Of a stretch of 64,000 nt of DNA, positions 21,916 to 30,114 are shown piece by piece; positions within the stretch are counted from its first letter, which is position 1, and each line of letters begins with the position of its first letter. Both the position numbers and the translations under genes were made by a program. The notes under the pieces are model-generated. The model saw only the letters and a program-made list of their open reading frames with translations. It made no database searches and was not told where the DNA came from. Source of the stretch: Bradyrhizobium sp. 164 (GTDB taxonomy: Bacteria > Pseudomonadota > Alphaproteobacteria > Rhizobiales > Xanthobacteraceae); NCBI RefSeq assembly GCF_023073715.1, contig NZ_JADPKA010000018.1, positions 62,001-126,000 on the forward strand. Direction: 5' to 3'.

Positions 21916-22956
21916 ATGATGCGCACTTTTCGAGGCGGCCTGCTGATCGGGCTCGCGGTCGCCGTGCTGGTCGCCGTTCTGGCCATCATCTATGAATTCT
22001 ACGACACCCGCACCCTGAAGCGGACCGTGCGCCGTGGCGAGGTGCTGTGCGGCGTCAACAAGGGCCTGCCGGGCTTCTCGATCCCGGACGACAAGGGCAA
22101 TTGGACCGGCTTCGACGTCGATTTCTGCCGCGCGGTGGCCGCGGCGATCTTCAACGATCCGGGCAAGGCGAAGTTCGTCGCGCTCGATGCCAGCGAGCGC
22201 TTCAAGGAATTGCAGAGCCGGAAGGTGGACATCCTCTCCCGCAACTCGACCTGGAGCATGGCGCGCGAGCTCGACTACGACCTCTATTTCCCGGCCGTGG
22301 CCTATTATGACGGCGCAGGTTTCATGCTGCCGCGCTCGCGCAACAAGGAGACGTCGCTCGACCTGACCGGCAGCAAGGTCTGCGTCCAGTCCGGCACCAC
22401 CACGGCACTCAATGTCGTCGATTACTTCCGTGCCAACAACATGAAGTATGACGAGGTGAAGTTCGACAAGCTCGACGACGTGGTGAAAGCCTACGACACC
22501 GGTAAGTGCGATACGCTGAGCGCCGACGTCTCCCAGCTCTATGCGCTCAGGCTGAACCTCTCAAAACCCGGCGACCACATGATCCTGCCGGACATGATCT
22601 CCAAGGAGCCGCTCGCCCCGGTCGTGCGCCAGCGCGACGACGACTGGATGATGATCGTGAAGTGGACGCTCTATGCGATGATCAACGCCGAGGAGTTGGG
22701 GGTGACCTCGGAGAACATCGACGAAGCCCTGAAGTCGAAGAAGCCGGAAGTGATGCGCCTCGTCGGCACCGAGGGCAATTACGGCGAGCAGCTCGGCCTC
22801 ACCAAGGACTGGGCCGCCCGCATCATCCGCCATGTCGGCAATTACGGCGAGATGTACGACCGCAACATCGGCGAGAAGTCCAGGCTGAAGATCCCGCGCG
22901 GCATGAACCAGCTGTGGAATGCCGGTGGTGTGCAGTATGCACCGCCAATGAGGTAG
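21916..22956 (+). CDS. Orphan AapJ-like amino-acid ABC transporter binding protein
   Basis: A 346-residue SBP_bac_3 protein similar to AapJ, the general L-amino-acid binding protein. Visible features are the opening LCGVNKGLPGFSIPDDKGNW, the motif GFDVDFCRAVAAAIF, then NSTWSMARELDYDLYFPAVAYYDG in pieces, the lobe-2 motif GSKVCVQSGTTTALN and the C-terminal NQLWNAGGVQYAPP. Residues 8-27 form a hydrophobic segment (GLLIGLAVAVLVAVLAII) without an obvious cleavage site, so it may stay membrane-anchored. No aapQ, aapM or aapP genes adjoin it. It could supply a distant Aap transporter or act as a sensor. Confidence 0.9.
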   Translation: MMRTFRGGLLIGLAVAVLVAVLAIIYEFYDTRTLKRTVRRGEVLCGVNKGLPGFSIPDDKGNWTGFDVDFCRAVAAAIFNDPGKAKFVALDASERFKELQSRKVDILSRNSTWSMARELDYDLYFPAVAYYDGAGFMLPRSRNKETSLDLTGSKVCVQSGTTTALNVVDYFRANNMKYDEVKFDKLDDVVKAYDTGKCDTLSADVSQLYALRLNLSKPGDHMILPDMISKEPLAPVVRQRDDDWMMIVKWTLYAMINAEELGVTSENIDEALKSKKPEVMRLVGTEGNYGEQLGLTKDWAARIIRHVGNYGEMYDRNIGEKSRLKIPRGMNQLWNAGGVQYAPPMR

Positions 22957-22970
22957 GAGATCCCTCCGCC

Positions 22971-23055
22971 GTCATTACGAGCGAAGCGAAGCAATCCAGA
23001 ATCTTTCCACGGACGCAGTCTGGATTGCTTCGTCGCAAGGGCTCCTCGCAATGAC
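22971..23055. repeat. Intergenic repeat (CATTGCGAGCGAAGCGAAGC family)
   Basis: GTCATTACGAGCGAAGCGAA and GCAATCCAGA face TCTGGATTGCTTCGTCGCAA and CGCAATGAC. A close copy is at 27098-27218. Confidence 0.85.
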
Positions 23056-23090
23056 GAGCTTGGGGCAAGCGCTGTCACATTCTCAACTGT

Positions 23091-23189
23091 CGTCACCCGG
23101 CTTAGACCGGGCGATCCAGTATTACGAGATGTCAATCGTATCCGGAAAACCGCGGCGTACTGGATCGCCCGCCTTCGCGGGCGATGACA
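23091..23189. repeat. Intergenic repeat (GGCGATCCAGTA family)
   Basis: CGTCACCCGGCTTAGACCGG and GCGATCCAGTA face TACTGGATCGCCCGCCTTCG and GGGCGATGAC. A shorter relative is at 37897-37977. It lies at the tail of the acyl-CoA dehydrogenase operon and could fold in its mRNA. Confidence 0.85.
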
Positions 23190-23212
23190 CCGAGGGTGAC
23201 GTGACGGTGCGC

Positions 23213-24352
23213 CTAATATCCCCGCGCCCGTGCCAGTTGCTCAGTGTGGTAATTGGCGTCGCCGAACAGTTCCTCGCAGACCCGTGCGCGCTTCATGAAG
23301 AAGCCGATGTCGAACTGGTCGGTCATGCCCATGCCGCCGTGCATCTGCACGCCTTCGTGCACCGCGCGCGTCGAGGTGGTGCCGGCGCGGGCCTTGGCGA
23401 CCGCCACGGCTGAGGCTGCTTTGGCGACATCGGCATCCAGCGCCTGAAGCGCCTTCATGACGGCGGCGCGGGTGATCTCGATGTCGATGTAGAGTTCGGC
23501 GGCGCGGTGCTGGAGCGCCTGGAATTCGCCGATCAGCTTGCCGAATTGCTTGCGGCTCTTCAGGTACTCGACGGTGCGATTGAACACCTCTTCGCTCAAT
23601 CCCACCATTTCGGAGGCGACGGCGCCCCGGCCGATATCGAGCACGCTGTCGAGCAGGCCGGCGGCCTGATCGACCTCGCCGAGCACGCTGTCGGCATTGA
23701 CCTCGACATTGGCGAATTCGACCCGCGCCGCATTGTGCGCATCGACCATGACGGTGCGTTCGACCGCGATCCCTTTCGCCTTGGAGTCGACCAGGAATAG
23801 CGTCAGGCCTTCACGCTCGCCGGCAGCACCCGCGGTGCGCGCGGCGACGATGAGGAGGTCGGCGACGTGCCCGTCGACGACCAGTGCCTTGGCGCCGGAG
23901 AGCTTGAAGCCGTTACCGGCGCGCACGGCCCGGAGGCTGGTCTGGAGCGGACGATGCTTTGCGCCTTCGTCGATGGCGAGCGCCGCAAGCAGAGAGCCGC
24001 TCGCGATTTTCGGCAAATATTCCGATTTCTGCGCGGCATTGCCGCCGCGATTGAGGGCCGAGGCCGCGACCACGCCGGTGGCGAGGAAGGGGGAAGGCAT
24101 CAAGGTGCGGCCGATCTCCTCCATGACGACACCGGCCTCGACATAGCCGAGGCCAGAGCCGCCGAACTCTTCGGGGACCAGCAGGCCGGCAAACCCCATC
24201 TCGGCGAAGGAATGCCAAAGCTCCTTGGAGAAGCCGGTGGGATCCTTGCTGTCGCGCAAATGGCGCAGGTGCGACACCGGTGCCTTGTCGCTGATCAGCC
24301 CGCGCGCGGAGTCGCGGAGCATCGATTGTTCTTCGGTGAGGACGAGGGCCAT
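23213..24352 (-). CDS. Acyl-CoA dehydrogenase family protein (second of a pair)
   Basis: A 379-residue flavoprotein-type acyl-CoA dehydrogenase. The N-terminal helical domain (LTEEQSMLRDSARGLISDKA) is followed by a diverged middle beta-domain (ALAIDEGAKHRPLQTS, where typical enzymes have a T-E-x-x-x-G-S-D-like motif) and the C-terminal domain with QFGKLIGEFQALQHRAAELYIDIE in pieces and HGGMGMTDQFDIGFFMKR. The poorly conserved flavin-contact segment is typical of one partner in heteromeric acyl-CoA dehydrogenases. It lies 125 bases after the other dehydrogenase gene, on the same strand, with a repeat between. I infer a two-subunit enzyme. Which acyl-CoA is used cannot be told from sequence. 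Confidence 0.9.
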   Translation of the reverse strand: MALVLTEEQSMLRDSARGLISDKAPVSHLRHLRDSKDPTGFSKELWHSFAEMGFAGLLVPEEFGGSGLGYVEAGVVMEEIGRTLMPSPFLATGVVAASALNRGGNAAQKSEYLPKIASGSLLAALAIDEGAKHRPLQTSLRAVRAGNGFKLSGAKALVVDGHVADLLIVAARTAGAAGEREGLTLFLVDSKAKGIAVERTVMVDAHNAARVEFANVEVNADSVLGEVDQAAGLLDSVLDIGRGAVASEMVGLSEEVFNRTVEYLKSRKQFGKLIGEFQALQHRAAELYIDIEITRAAVMKALQALDADVAKAASAVAVAKARAGTTSTRAVHEGVQMHGGMGMTDQFDIGFFMKRARVCEELFGDANYHTEQLARARGY

Positions 24353-24391
24353 GTGTCTAAGTCTCTAGTATCGCGCGGAATGAATTGTTGC

Positions 24392-24471
24392 TGTCATTCC
24401 GGGCGATGCGCAGCATCGAACCCGGAATCTGGAGGTTCCGGGTTCGGTCCTGCGGACCGCCCCGGAACGAC
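24392..24471. repeat. Intergenic repeat (CATTCCGGGCGATGCGCAGC family)
   Basis: TGTCATTCCGGGCGATGCGC and AGCATCGAACCCGGAATC are followed by a second arm GGTTCCGGGTTCGG...CCCCGGAACGACGGG. It lies between the two acyl-CoA dehydrogenase genes. Relatives are at 8798-8898 and 47017-47117. Confidence 0.85.
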
Positions 24472-24477
24472 GGGACG

Positions 24478-25692
24478 TTACGCCCCCGGCAGATCCAGGA
24501 TGCGCTTGGCGACGATGCCGAGCATGACCTCGGACGTGCCGCCCTCGATCGAGTTGGCCTTGGTGCGCAGCCAGGCGCGCGGGCGGGCGCCCTGCTTCGA
24601 GCGTTCGCTCTCCCATTCCAGCGCATCGACGCCGCCGGCCGACATCAGGATCTCGTAGCGCCGCTTGTTGAGCTCGGTGCCGTAATATTTCATCGCGGAC
24701 GAGAACGCCGGATGCGCTTGGCCCGCCTTGGCGAGATCGACCGCGCGCTCGGCACAGGCGGCAAGCGCGGCTTCGTCGACGTCGAAGCGCGCGATCTGGC
24801 CACGCAGCATGGCATCATCGAGCCGCCCCAGCGCATCGGTGCCGACGGTGTCAGCCGCGATCTGGCCGAGTGGACGGCCGACGCCGCGCTCGCCCATGCC
24901 CGAGATCATCGCGCGCTCGTGCTGGAGCAGATACTTTGCGACATCCCAGCCGCGGTTGATCTGGCCGACCACGTGCGACTTCGGCACGCGGACGTTGTCA
25001 AAGAAGGTCTCGCAGAACGGCGAATAGCCGGAGATCAGGAGGATCGGCTTTGTGGAGACACCCTTCGAGGTCATGTCGAACAGGATGAAGCTGATGCCGT
25101 CGTGCTTCTTCGCGGTCGGATCGGTGCGGACCAAGCAGAAGATCCAGTCGGCGTAGTTGGCGTAGGACGTCCAGATCTTCTGACCGTTGATGATGAAGTC
25201 GTCGCCGTCGCTCTCGGCGCGGGTCTGGAGCGAGGCGAGATCGGAGCCGGCGTTCGGCTCGGAGTAACCCTGGCACCAGCGGATCTCGCCCGCGGCGATC
25301 TTCGGCAGATGCTCCTTCTTCTGGGCGTCGTTGCCGTATTTCAGCAGTGCCGGCCCGAGCATCCAGATGCCGAAGCTCGACAGCGGCGGGCGCGCGCCCA
25401 TTTTTGCCATTTCGGCGCGCAGCACCTTGTGTTCGGCAGCACTCAAGCCGCCGCCGCCATACTCCTTCGGCCAGTCCGGCACTGTCCAGCCCTTGTCGCG
25501 CATGCGCTCGAACCAGACGCGCTGCGGCTCGGACGAGAATTTTGCGTTGCGCCCGCCCCAGAACACGTCGGCATCCGACGTCGCCGGCTTGCGCATCTCC
25601 GGCGGGCAATTGGCTTCAAGCCAGGCGCGCGTCTTGTTGCGGAATTGTTCGAGATCGGCGCTCTCAGTGTCGCTGGTCCTAGATTCAGCCAT
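24478..25692 (-). CDS. Acyl-CoA dehydrogenase family protein (first of a pair)
   Basis: A 404-residue acyl-CoA dehydrogenase with well-kept family motifs. It has the N-terminal WTVPDWPKEYGGGGLSAAE, the flavin motif RWCQGYSEPNAGSDLASLQT, then DFIINGQKIWTSYANYADWI and the C-terminal EGGTSEVMLGIVAKRILDLPG. It is the first gene of a two-gene unit with the dehydrogenase at 23213-24352. It is the more conserved, probably flavin-binding, partner. The divergent AhpD-like gene starts 148 bases upstream, so the intervening sequence probably contains both promoters. Confidence 0.92.
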   Translation of the reverse strand: MAESRTSDTESADLEQFRNKTRAWLEANCPPEMRKPATSDADVFWGGRNAKFSSEPQRVWFERMRDKGWTVPDWPKEYGGGGLSAAEHKVLRAEMAKMGARPPLSSFGIWMLGPALLKYGNDAQKKEHLPKIAAGEIRWCQGYSEPNAGSDLASLQTRAESDGDDFIINGQKIWTSYANYADWIFCLVRTDPTAKKHDGISFILFDMTSKGVSTKPILLISGYSPFCETFFDNVRVPKSHVVGQINRGWDVAKYLLQHERAMISGMGERGVGRPLGQIAADTVGTDALGRLDDAMLRGQIARFDVDEAALAACAERAVDLAKAGQAHPAFSSAMKYYGTELNKRRYEILMSAGGVDALEWESERSKQGARPRAWLRTKANSIEGGTSEVMLGIVAKRILDLPGA

Positions 25693-25840
25693 TTGTCGTT
25701 TCCATCAATCAAAATCGACTTGTTGGACGCGACTCTGGGCCATCGCACCGTGGAATTCAACCACTTCCGTGCCGCGCGCGCCGCGCTGCCTTCGGCTATA
25801 ATCCGGGGCATGTCGGCTTGAAAACAAAGAGGAAACGAGG

Positions 25841-26386
25841 ATGCGCCTGAAACTTCTTTCGCCTGGCGAAATGAACGAAAGCCAGCGCCAGACCTATGAC
25901 GAATCCATTGCCGGCAAGCGCGGCAAGCCGCCGGCGCCGATGATGGCCTGGCTGAGCAGCCCCGAGATGGCGCGGCACGCCACGCGGCTTGGCGAGGTGC
26001 TCCGCTTCGACACCATATTTCCGGCAAGGCTTTCGGAGATCGCGATCCTGGTGACGGCACGGCACTGGACTGCGCATTACGAATGGTATGCGCATAAGCG
26101 CCTCGCGCTTGCCGGCGGCATGGATCCAAAAATCATCGAGGCGATCCGCGACCGCCGCACGCCTGAGTTCGACGATCCCCAGGGAAAGATGATCTACGAC
26201 GTCGCGAAGTCGCTGCACGAAGGGCATGGCGTCGAGAAGGGTCTCTACGATGAGGCGGTCAAACTGCTCAGTGAACGCGGCGTCGTCGAGGTGATCGGGC
26301 TGTGCGGCTATTACACCATGGTGTCGATGACGCTGAACACGTTCGAATTCGGGTTGCCCGAGGGCGAAGTGTCGGAGCTGAGCTAG
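25841..26386 (+). CDS. Carboxymuconolactone decarboxylase/AhpD-like protein
   Basis: A 181-residue protein of the CMD/AhpD fold. The conserved helix reads LSEIAILVTARHWTAHYEWYAHKRLAL, with an E-x-x-x-H-like arrangement (HYEWYAH), and the C-terminal half contains ERGVVEVIGLCGYYTMVSMT. The CxxC pair of true AhpD peroxidase adaptors is absent, so it is more likely a lactone/decarboxylase-like enzyme or a partner in aromatic or acyl-CoA metabolism. An AGGAAACGAGG ribosome-binding site precedes the ATG. It is divergent from the acyl-CoA dehydrogenase pair and may share its regulation. Confidence 0.87.
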   Translation: MRLKLLSPGEMNESQRQTYDESIAGKRGKPPAPMMAWLSSPEMARHATRLGEVLRFDTIFPARLSEIAILVTARHWTAHYEWYAHKRLALAGGMDPKIIEAIRDRRTPEFDDPQGKMIYDVAKSLHEGHGVEKGLYDEAVKLLSERGVVEVIGLCGYYTMVSMTLNTFEFGLPEGEVSELS

Positions 26387-26421
26387 AGCGAGTGACCTTG
26401 GGCACGATCGCCGGACTTTGT

Positions 26422-26448
26422 TCACCTCTCCCCAGCGGGGAGAGGTCA
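26422..26448. repeat. Short hairpin (solo arm of the CTCTCCC family)
   Basis: ACCTCTCCC and GGGAGAGGT form a perfect 9-bp stem around CAGC, 35 bases after the AhpD-like stop. It could serve as a transcription end, although no T-run follows. Confidence 0.65.
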
Positions 26449-26586
26449 CCTCCGCCTGGGGCTGATACCGACACCATCAATTTCATCCCCGATTGGCTTC
26501 CCGTTTGGAAACAATGGGTTTCGGGATCGGCCCGTAGCGCGATCCCAAGGCAGGCCTTATGTGCATAGTGTGAACGGAGCACCAGC

Positions 26587-27081
26587 ATGTCGCAAAGCCC
26601 AGCCATCGCCGCCGGCACCAGGATCGGCCACGTCCATCTCAAGGTCGCTGATCTCGATCGTGCGCTCGGCTTCTATTGCGGCGTGCTCGGCTTCGAGCTG
26701 ATGCAGCGGATGGGCTCCGGCGCGGCCTTCATTTCGGCCGGCGGCTATCATCATCACATCGGCCTCAATACCTGGGAAAGCAAGGGTGGCTCGCCGCCGC
26801 CGCCAGGCACGACCGGGCTCTATCACACCGCGATTCTCTATCCGACGCGGCCGGCGCTGGCGGACGCGCTGCACCGGGTGCTGTCGGCGAGCATTGCGCT
26901 CGATGGCGCCAGCGACCATGGCGTCAGCGAAGCGCTTTACTTGCGCGACCCCGACCAGAATGGCGTCGAGCTCTATTGGGACAAGCCGAGGGAGCGATGG
27001 CCGTTCGGGCCCGATGGGAAGCTGGCGATGTTTACGAAGCGGTTGGATGTGGAAGCGCTGTTGCAGCAGCGGGAGGCGTGA
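26587..27081 (+). CDS. VOC-family protein (glyoxalase/extradiol dioxygenase fold)
   Basis: A 164-residue single-unit vicinal-oxygen-chelate protein. Likely metal ligands are the His in RIGHVHLKVADL, the His in GLYHTAILYPT and the Glu in NGVELYWDKP. The loop GGYHHHIGLNTWESKGG is shared with CatE-like catechol 2,3-dioxygenase relatives, which usually contain two such units, so this short form may work as a dimer. A GGAG lies upstream (GTGAACGGAGCACCAGC). It lies in the same direction as the AhpD-like gene, about 200 bases downstream, and could be part of an aromatic or lactone pathway. That is inference from context. Confidence 0.88.
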   Translation: MSQSPAIAAGTRIGHVHLKVADLDRALGFYCGVLGFELMQRMGSGAAFISAGGYHHHIGLNTWESKGGSPPPPGTTGLYHTAILYPTRPALADALHRVLSASIALDGASDHGVSEALYLRDPDQNGVELYWDKPRERWPFGPDGKLAMFTKRLDVEALLQQREA

Positions 27082-27097
27082 GCTCCGCTCTCCCCTC

Positions 27098-27218
27098 GTC
27101 ATTGCGAGCCTACGGGTCCGCGCGCAGCGCGGCCCGATGACAGGCTCCGCGAAGCAATCCAGGCTGTCTCTGCGGAAACAGTCTGGATTGCTTCGTCGCA
27201 AGTGCTCCTCGCAATGAC
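27098..27218. repeat. Intergenic repeat (CATTGCGAGCGAAGCGAAGC family), expanded
   Basis: GTCATTGCGAGCCTACGGGTC...CGATGACAGGCTCCGCGAAGC, then GCAATCCAGG faces CTGGATTGCTTCGTCGCAAG and CGCAATGAC. Compared with the copy at 22971-23055 it carries an extra segment (about 27110-27142), apparently an insertion in the left arm. Confidence 0.85.
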
Positions 27219-27246
27219 GGAATTTTTTGGAAACGCCGTCGCGTCT

Positions 27247-28479
27247 CTATGACTTGTTCGCGCGCCTTCCGCGCACCATGATCAGCGCGGCGGCGATCAC
27301 TTCCAGCGCGATGCAGAGATAGAACGGCAGCGAGTAGCCGCCGGAGAGATCGCGGAGGAAGCCGACGACGCCGGGGCCGAACGCGTAGGTGACCTGGTTG
27401 ATCGCAGTGTTGAGGCTGATCAGCACGCCGAACGAGGCGGACTCGAACTCCTGCTGCACGATCAGCGACGGCAGCGTGATGAGGTTGCCGACCGAGAAGC
27501 CGAACACCGCGCAGGCCGCGATCAGCACGTAATCATTGTGAAAATTGATGATGACGAGGAGCGCCGCCGCCTGGCTCAGGAACGAGAGCGCCGATGCCGG
27601 TCGCTGGTCGAGGCGGTCGATCACCAGAGAGAACAGCACACGGCCGATCACCGCCATCGCCGTCAGCACCGCGACCGCGACGGCGGCGCGCTCGCGGCCG
27701 ATCACGGGATCGAGGAACGAGATCAGATGCACGATGAAGCCGACCTGGGCGAACAGCACCAATGCAAACGCAATCGTCACGGTGAGGAAGCCGACGTCAC
27801 GCAAGGCCTGCGCGCGGATCTGCGCCGACGATTGCGGCTTCGGCTTCGCAGTCGCATGCCAGCCGTGATCGGGCGGCCGGCCGACGAGAATGAGGATCAC
27901 CGGCAGGAGCAGCACCAGCATGGCGCCGGCCGCGGCGTACATCGCGCTGGCAAAGCCGACATGACCGATCAGCGCCACCAGTAGCGGCACGCCGACGATG
28001 CCGCCGAAACTGGCGCCGTTCAGCGCGAGACTGATCGCCATACCGCGCTTGTGGTCGAACCACAGGCTGATCGTGTTGGTGATCATGGCGAGACTGGTTC
28101 CGGCCCAGCCGAAGGCGAGCACGGCGTTGGCGAGATAGAGCTGCCAGGGCTCGCGCACCGCGCCGATCGCCACTGCCGCCGCCGCCATCGCCAGCGTGCC
28201 GGCGATCAGGCAGAGGCGCGCGCCATGCTTTTGGATGGCCTCGCCAACGAAGACGACCAGCAGCGCACCGAACAGATAGAAGAAGGTCGTGCCCGACGAG
28301 ATCAGCGACGCCGACCAGCCATGCGCGCGCTGGAGCTCGGCGACATAGACGCTCTGGCCGTAGAAGCCGAGCCCCCAGCCGAAGGTCGCGAGCAGGAAAC
28401 AGACCGCGACGATGCGCCAGCCTTCGTAGCGGAGAGAGGATTCGTTGATTGGAGCAGCGGGCCGGGGATTGTCGAGCAT
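27247..28479 (-). CDS. Major facilitator superfamily transporter
   Basis: A 410-residue protein with about twelve hydrophobic segments. It begins LRYEGWRIVAVCFLLATFGWGLGFYGQSVY and has the MFS loop motif DHKRGMAISLALNGASFGG and the second-half repeat AVIGRVLFSLVIDRLDQRP. Overall it resembles the monocarboxylate/oxalate-formate antiporter-like group, although the substrate is not clear. ATG 28479 follows AAAGGAG; 26 more codons are open upstream but unlikely. It is followed on the same strand by nothing close; upstream, about 190 bases away, lies the end of a second MFS gene. A repeat lies just beyond its stop codon. Confidence 0.88.
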   Translation of the reverse strand: MLDNPRPAAPINESSLRYEGWRIVAVCFLLATFGWGLGFYGQSVYVAELQRAHGWSASLISSGTTFFYLFGALLVVFVGEAIQKHGARLCLIAGTLAMAAAAVAIGAVREPWQLYLANAVLAFGWAGTSLAMITNTISLWFDHKRGMAISLALNGASFGGIVGVPLLVALIGHVGFASAMYAAAGAMLVLLLPVILILVGRPPDHGWHATAKPKPQSSAQIRAQALRDVGFLTVTIAFALVLFAQVGFIVHLISFLDPVIGRERAAVAVAVLTAMAVIGRVLFSLVIDRLDQRPASALSFLSQAAALLVIINFHNDYVLIAACAVFGFSVGNLITLPSLIVQQEFESASFGVLISLNTAINQVTYAFGPGVVGFLRDLSGGYSLPFYLCIALEVIAAALIMVRGRRANKS

Positions 28480-28628
28480 TTGCGCTTCTCCTTTGTTTCC
28501 CCCGCGAGCGCCTTGCTTCACGCCCGTCTCTTCATGACGAGCATCATGTAACGACACCAGCTCCGAAAATCACTTCGACCGCGATCGAAGCATCAACGCT
28601 GCTGACAGCCTCCTGCCAACCTATTGAC

Positions 28629-28668
28629 CATGGTCCGGAAAGCCGCTGCGCAGGTTCCGGATCATGCG
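28629..28668. repeat. Degenerate short intergenic repeat (CCGGAAAGCCGC type)
   Basis: GGTCCGGAAAGCCGC and TTCCGGATCATGCG form an imperfect inverted repeat ending against the stop of the second MFS gene. A related motif, GAGCATGATCTTGTCGGAAAGCCGC, occurs at 35537-35563. Confidence 0.5.
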
Positions 28669-29922
28669 TCAAATCGCATCCGGGAGCTCGCCCATCGCAG
28701 CGTCCAGCCGCGCCTTGCGGCGGCGGGCCCAGGATACCAGGGAGAGCACGGCGAGACCCAGAACCACCGGCGGGAACACCACCATGTTCACCGCGGACCA
28801 GCCGTAATTGGCAAGCAGCTGGCCGGAGGAGAACGAGCCGATCGCCATCATGCCGAACACCAGGAAATCGTTGAAGGCCTGCACTTTGTTGCGCTCCTGC
28901 GGACGGTGCGTCTCCAGCACCAGCGCGGAGGCGCCGATGAAGGAGAAATTCCAGCCGACCCCGAGCACGATCAGCGTCGCCCAGAAATGCATTGCGCTGA
29001 TTCCGGAAAGGCCGATGCCGGCGGAGCCGGCCTCCAGCAGCAGGCCGGCCGCAACGATCTTCGGGGCACCGAAGCGCGCGATCAGCGCACCCGTGAAGAA
29101 GCTTGGCCCGTACATGGCGACGATGTGCCATTGAATGCCGAAATTGGAATCGGAAACGCTGAGGCCGCACATCTTCATGGCGAGCGGCGCCGAGGTCATC
29201 ACCAGGTTCATCATGGGATAGGAGATGACGCCGCACAAAGCGGCCGCGATGAAGCGCGGCTGGACCACGATGCTGAGGAGCGGCCGGCCGCCATGCAGAT
29301 CGGCCGGCGCGGGCCTTGGCATGTCGACGCCGGCGAGGATGCCCATCGCGGCCAGCGCCACCGCCGCCTGCACCAGGAAGCTGAAGGCGAACAGGTAAGG
29401 CGGCCAGAGGTCCATGGTCCATTGCACGAGCTGCGGACCGAGCACGCCGGCGAAGACGCCGCCCGCCATCACCCAGGACACCGCCTTGGGACGATAGGCC
29501 GCGCTGGCGCCATCGGCGGCGGCGAAGCGGTAGGATTGCGCGACCGCGCCGTAGAGGCCGCCGAGGAAAGTCGCGACGCAGAACAGCGCGAAGGAGGCGT
29601 GCAGGATCGCAAACGAGCCGGTGAGGCCAGTGAGCGTGCCGAGGCCGGTGCCGATGACGAAGGCGGCGCGGCGGCCGAAGCGGCGCGAGATCGCGCCGGT
29701 CGGCAAGGTGCCGGCGGCGAGCCCCAGCACGTACATCGACAGCGGCACGGTCGCGAGCGACATGTCCGGCGCGAGCGTCGCGCCGACGATCGAGCCGGTG
29801 GCGAAGATCACCGCCGAGTTGGCGCCGGTCAGCGCCTGCGCGGCGGCAAGGCGCACCACATTGGCACGCACGCGCGCGTCGTCGGCGATTTCGGCGGTAG
29901 AGATCACGTCTAACATCGGCAT
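28669..29922 (-). CDS. Major facilitator superfamily transporter
   Basis: A 417-residue MFS protein with about twelve membrane segments. The characteristic loop is PTGAISRRFGRRAAFVIGTG, then FLGGLYGAVAQSYRFAAAD, WHIVAMYGPSFFTGALIARFG and the C-terminal LVSWARRRKARLDAA. The ATG at 29922 (MPMLDVIST) is chosen where the sequence first becomes membrane-protein-like. The frame stays open for another 580 codons upstream, but that part is antisense to the peptidase gene at 30115-32184 and is not coding. Substrate unknown. The adjacent MFS gene at 27247-28479 is unrelated in detail. Confidence 0.88.
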   Translation of the reverse strand: MPMLDVISTAEIADDARVRANVVRLAAAQALTGANSAVIFATGSIVGATLAPDMSLATVPLSMYVLGLAAGTLPTGAISRRFGRRAAFVIGTGLGTLTGLTGSFAILHASFALFCVATFLGGLYGAVAQSYRFAAADGASAAYRPKAVSWVMAGGVFAGVLGPQLVQWTMDLWPPYLFAFSFLVQAAVALAAMGILAGVDMPRPAPADLHGGRPLLSIVVQPRFIAAALCGVISYPMMNLVMTSAPLAMKMCGLSVSDSNFGIQWHIVAMYGPSFFTGALIARFGAPKIVAAGLLLEAGSAGIGLSGISAMHFWATLIVLGVGWNFSFIGASALVLETHRPQERNKVQAFNDFLVFGMMAIGSFSSGQLLANYGWSAVNMVVFPPVVLGLAVLSLVSWARRRKARLDAAMGELPDAI

Positions 29923-30114
29923 TTCCGCCCCAAGGGCGCTCAAGAAGCTCTCATTGATCCCGGCACTATGGAGGGGCGCGAGAGGGCGGGCAACCGGCGC
30001 AAACGGGCGCGGGCCATGCCTCTGGCGCAATCGGACGGATGATAGCGAGCGGCGCCCTTGACGCCTTGCGCTCGATTGAATCCTATTCGCCGCGATCTTC
30101 CTGGAGTTTCGCTC

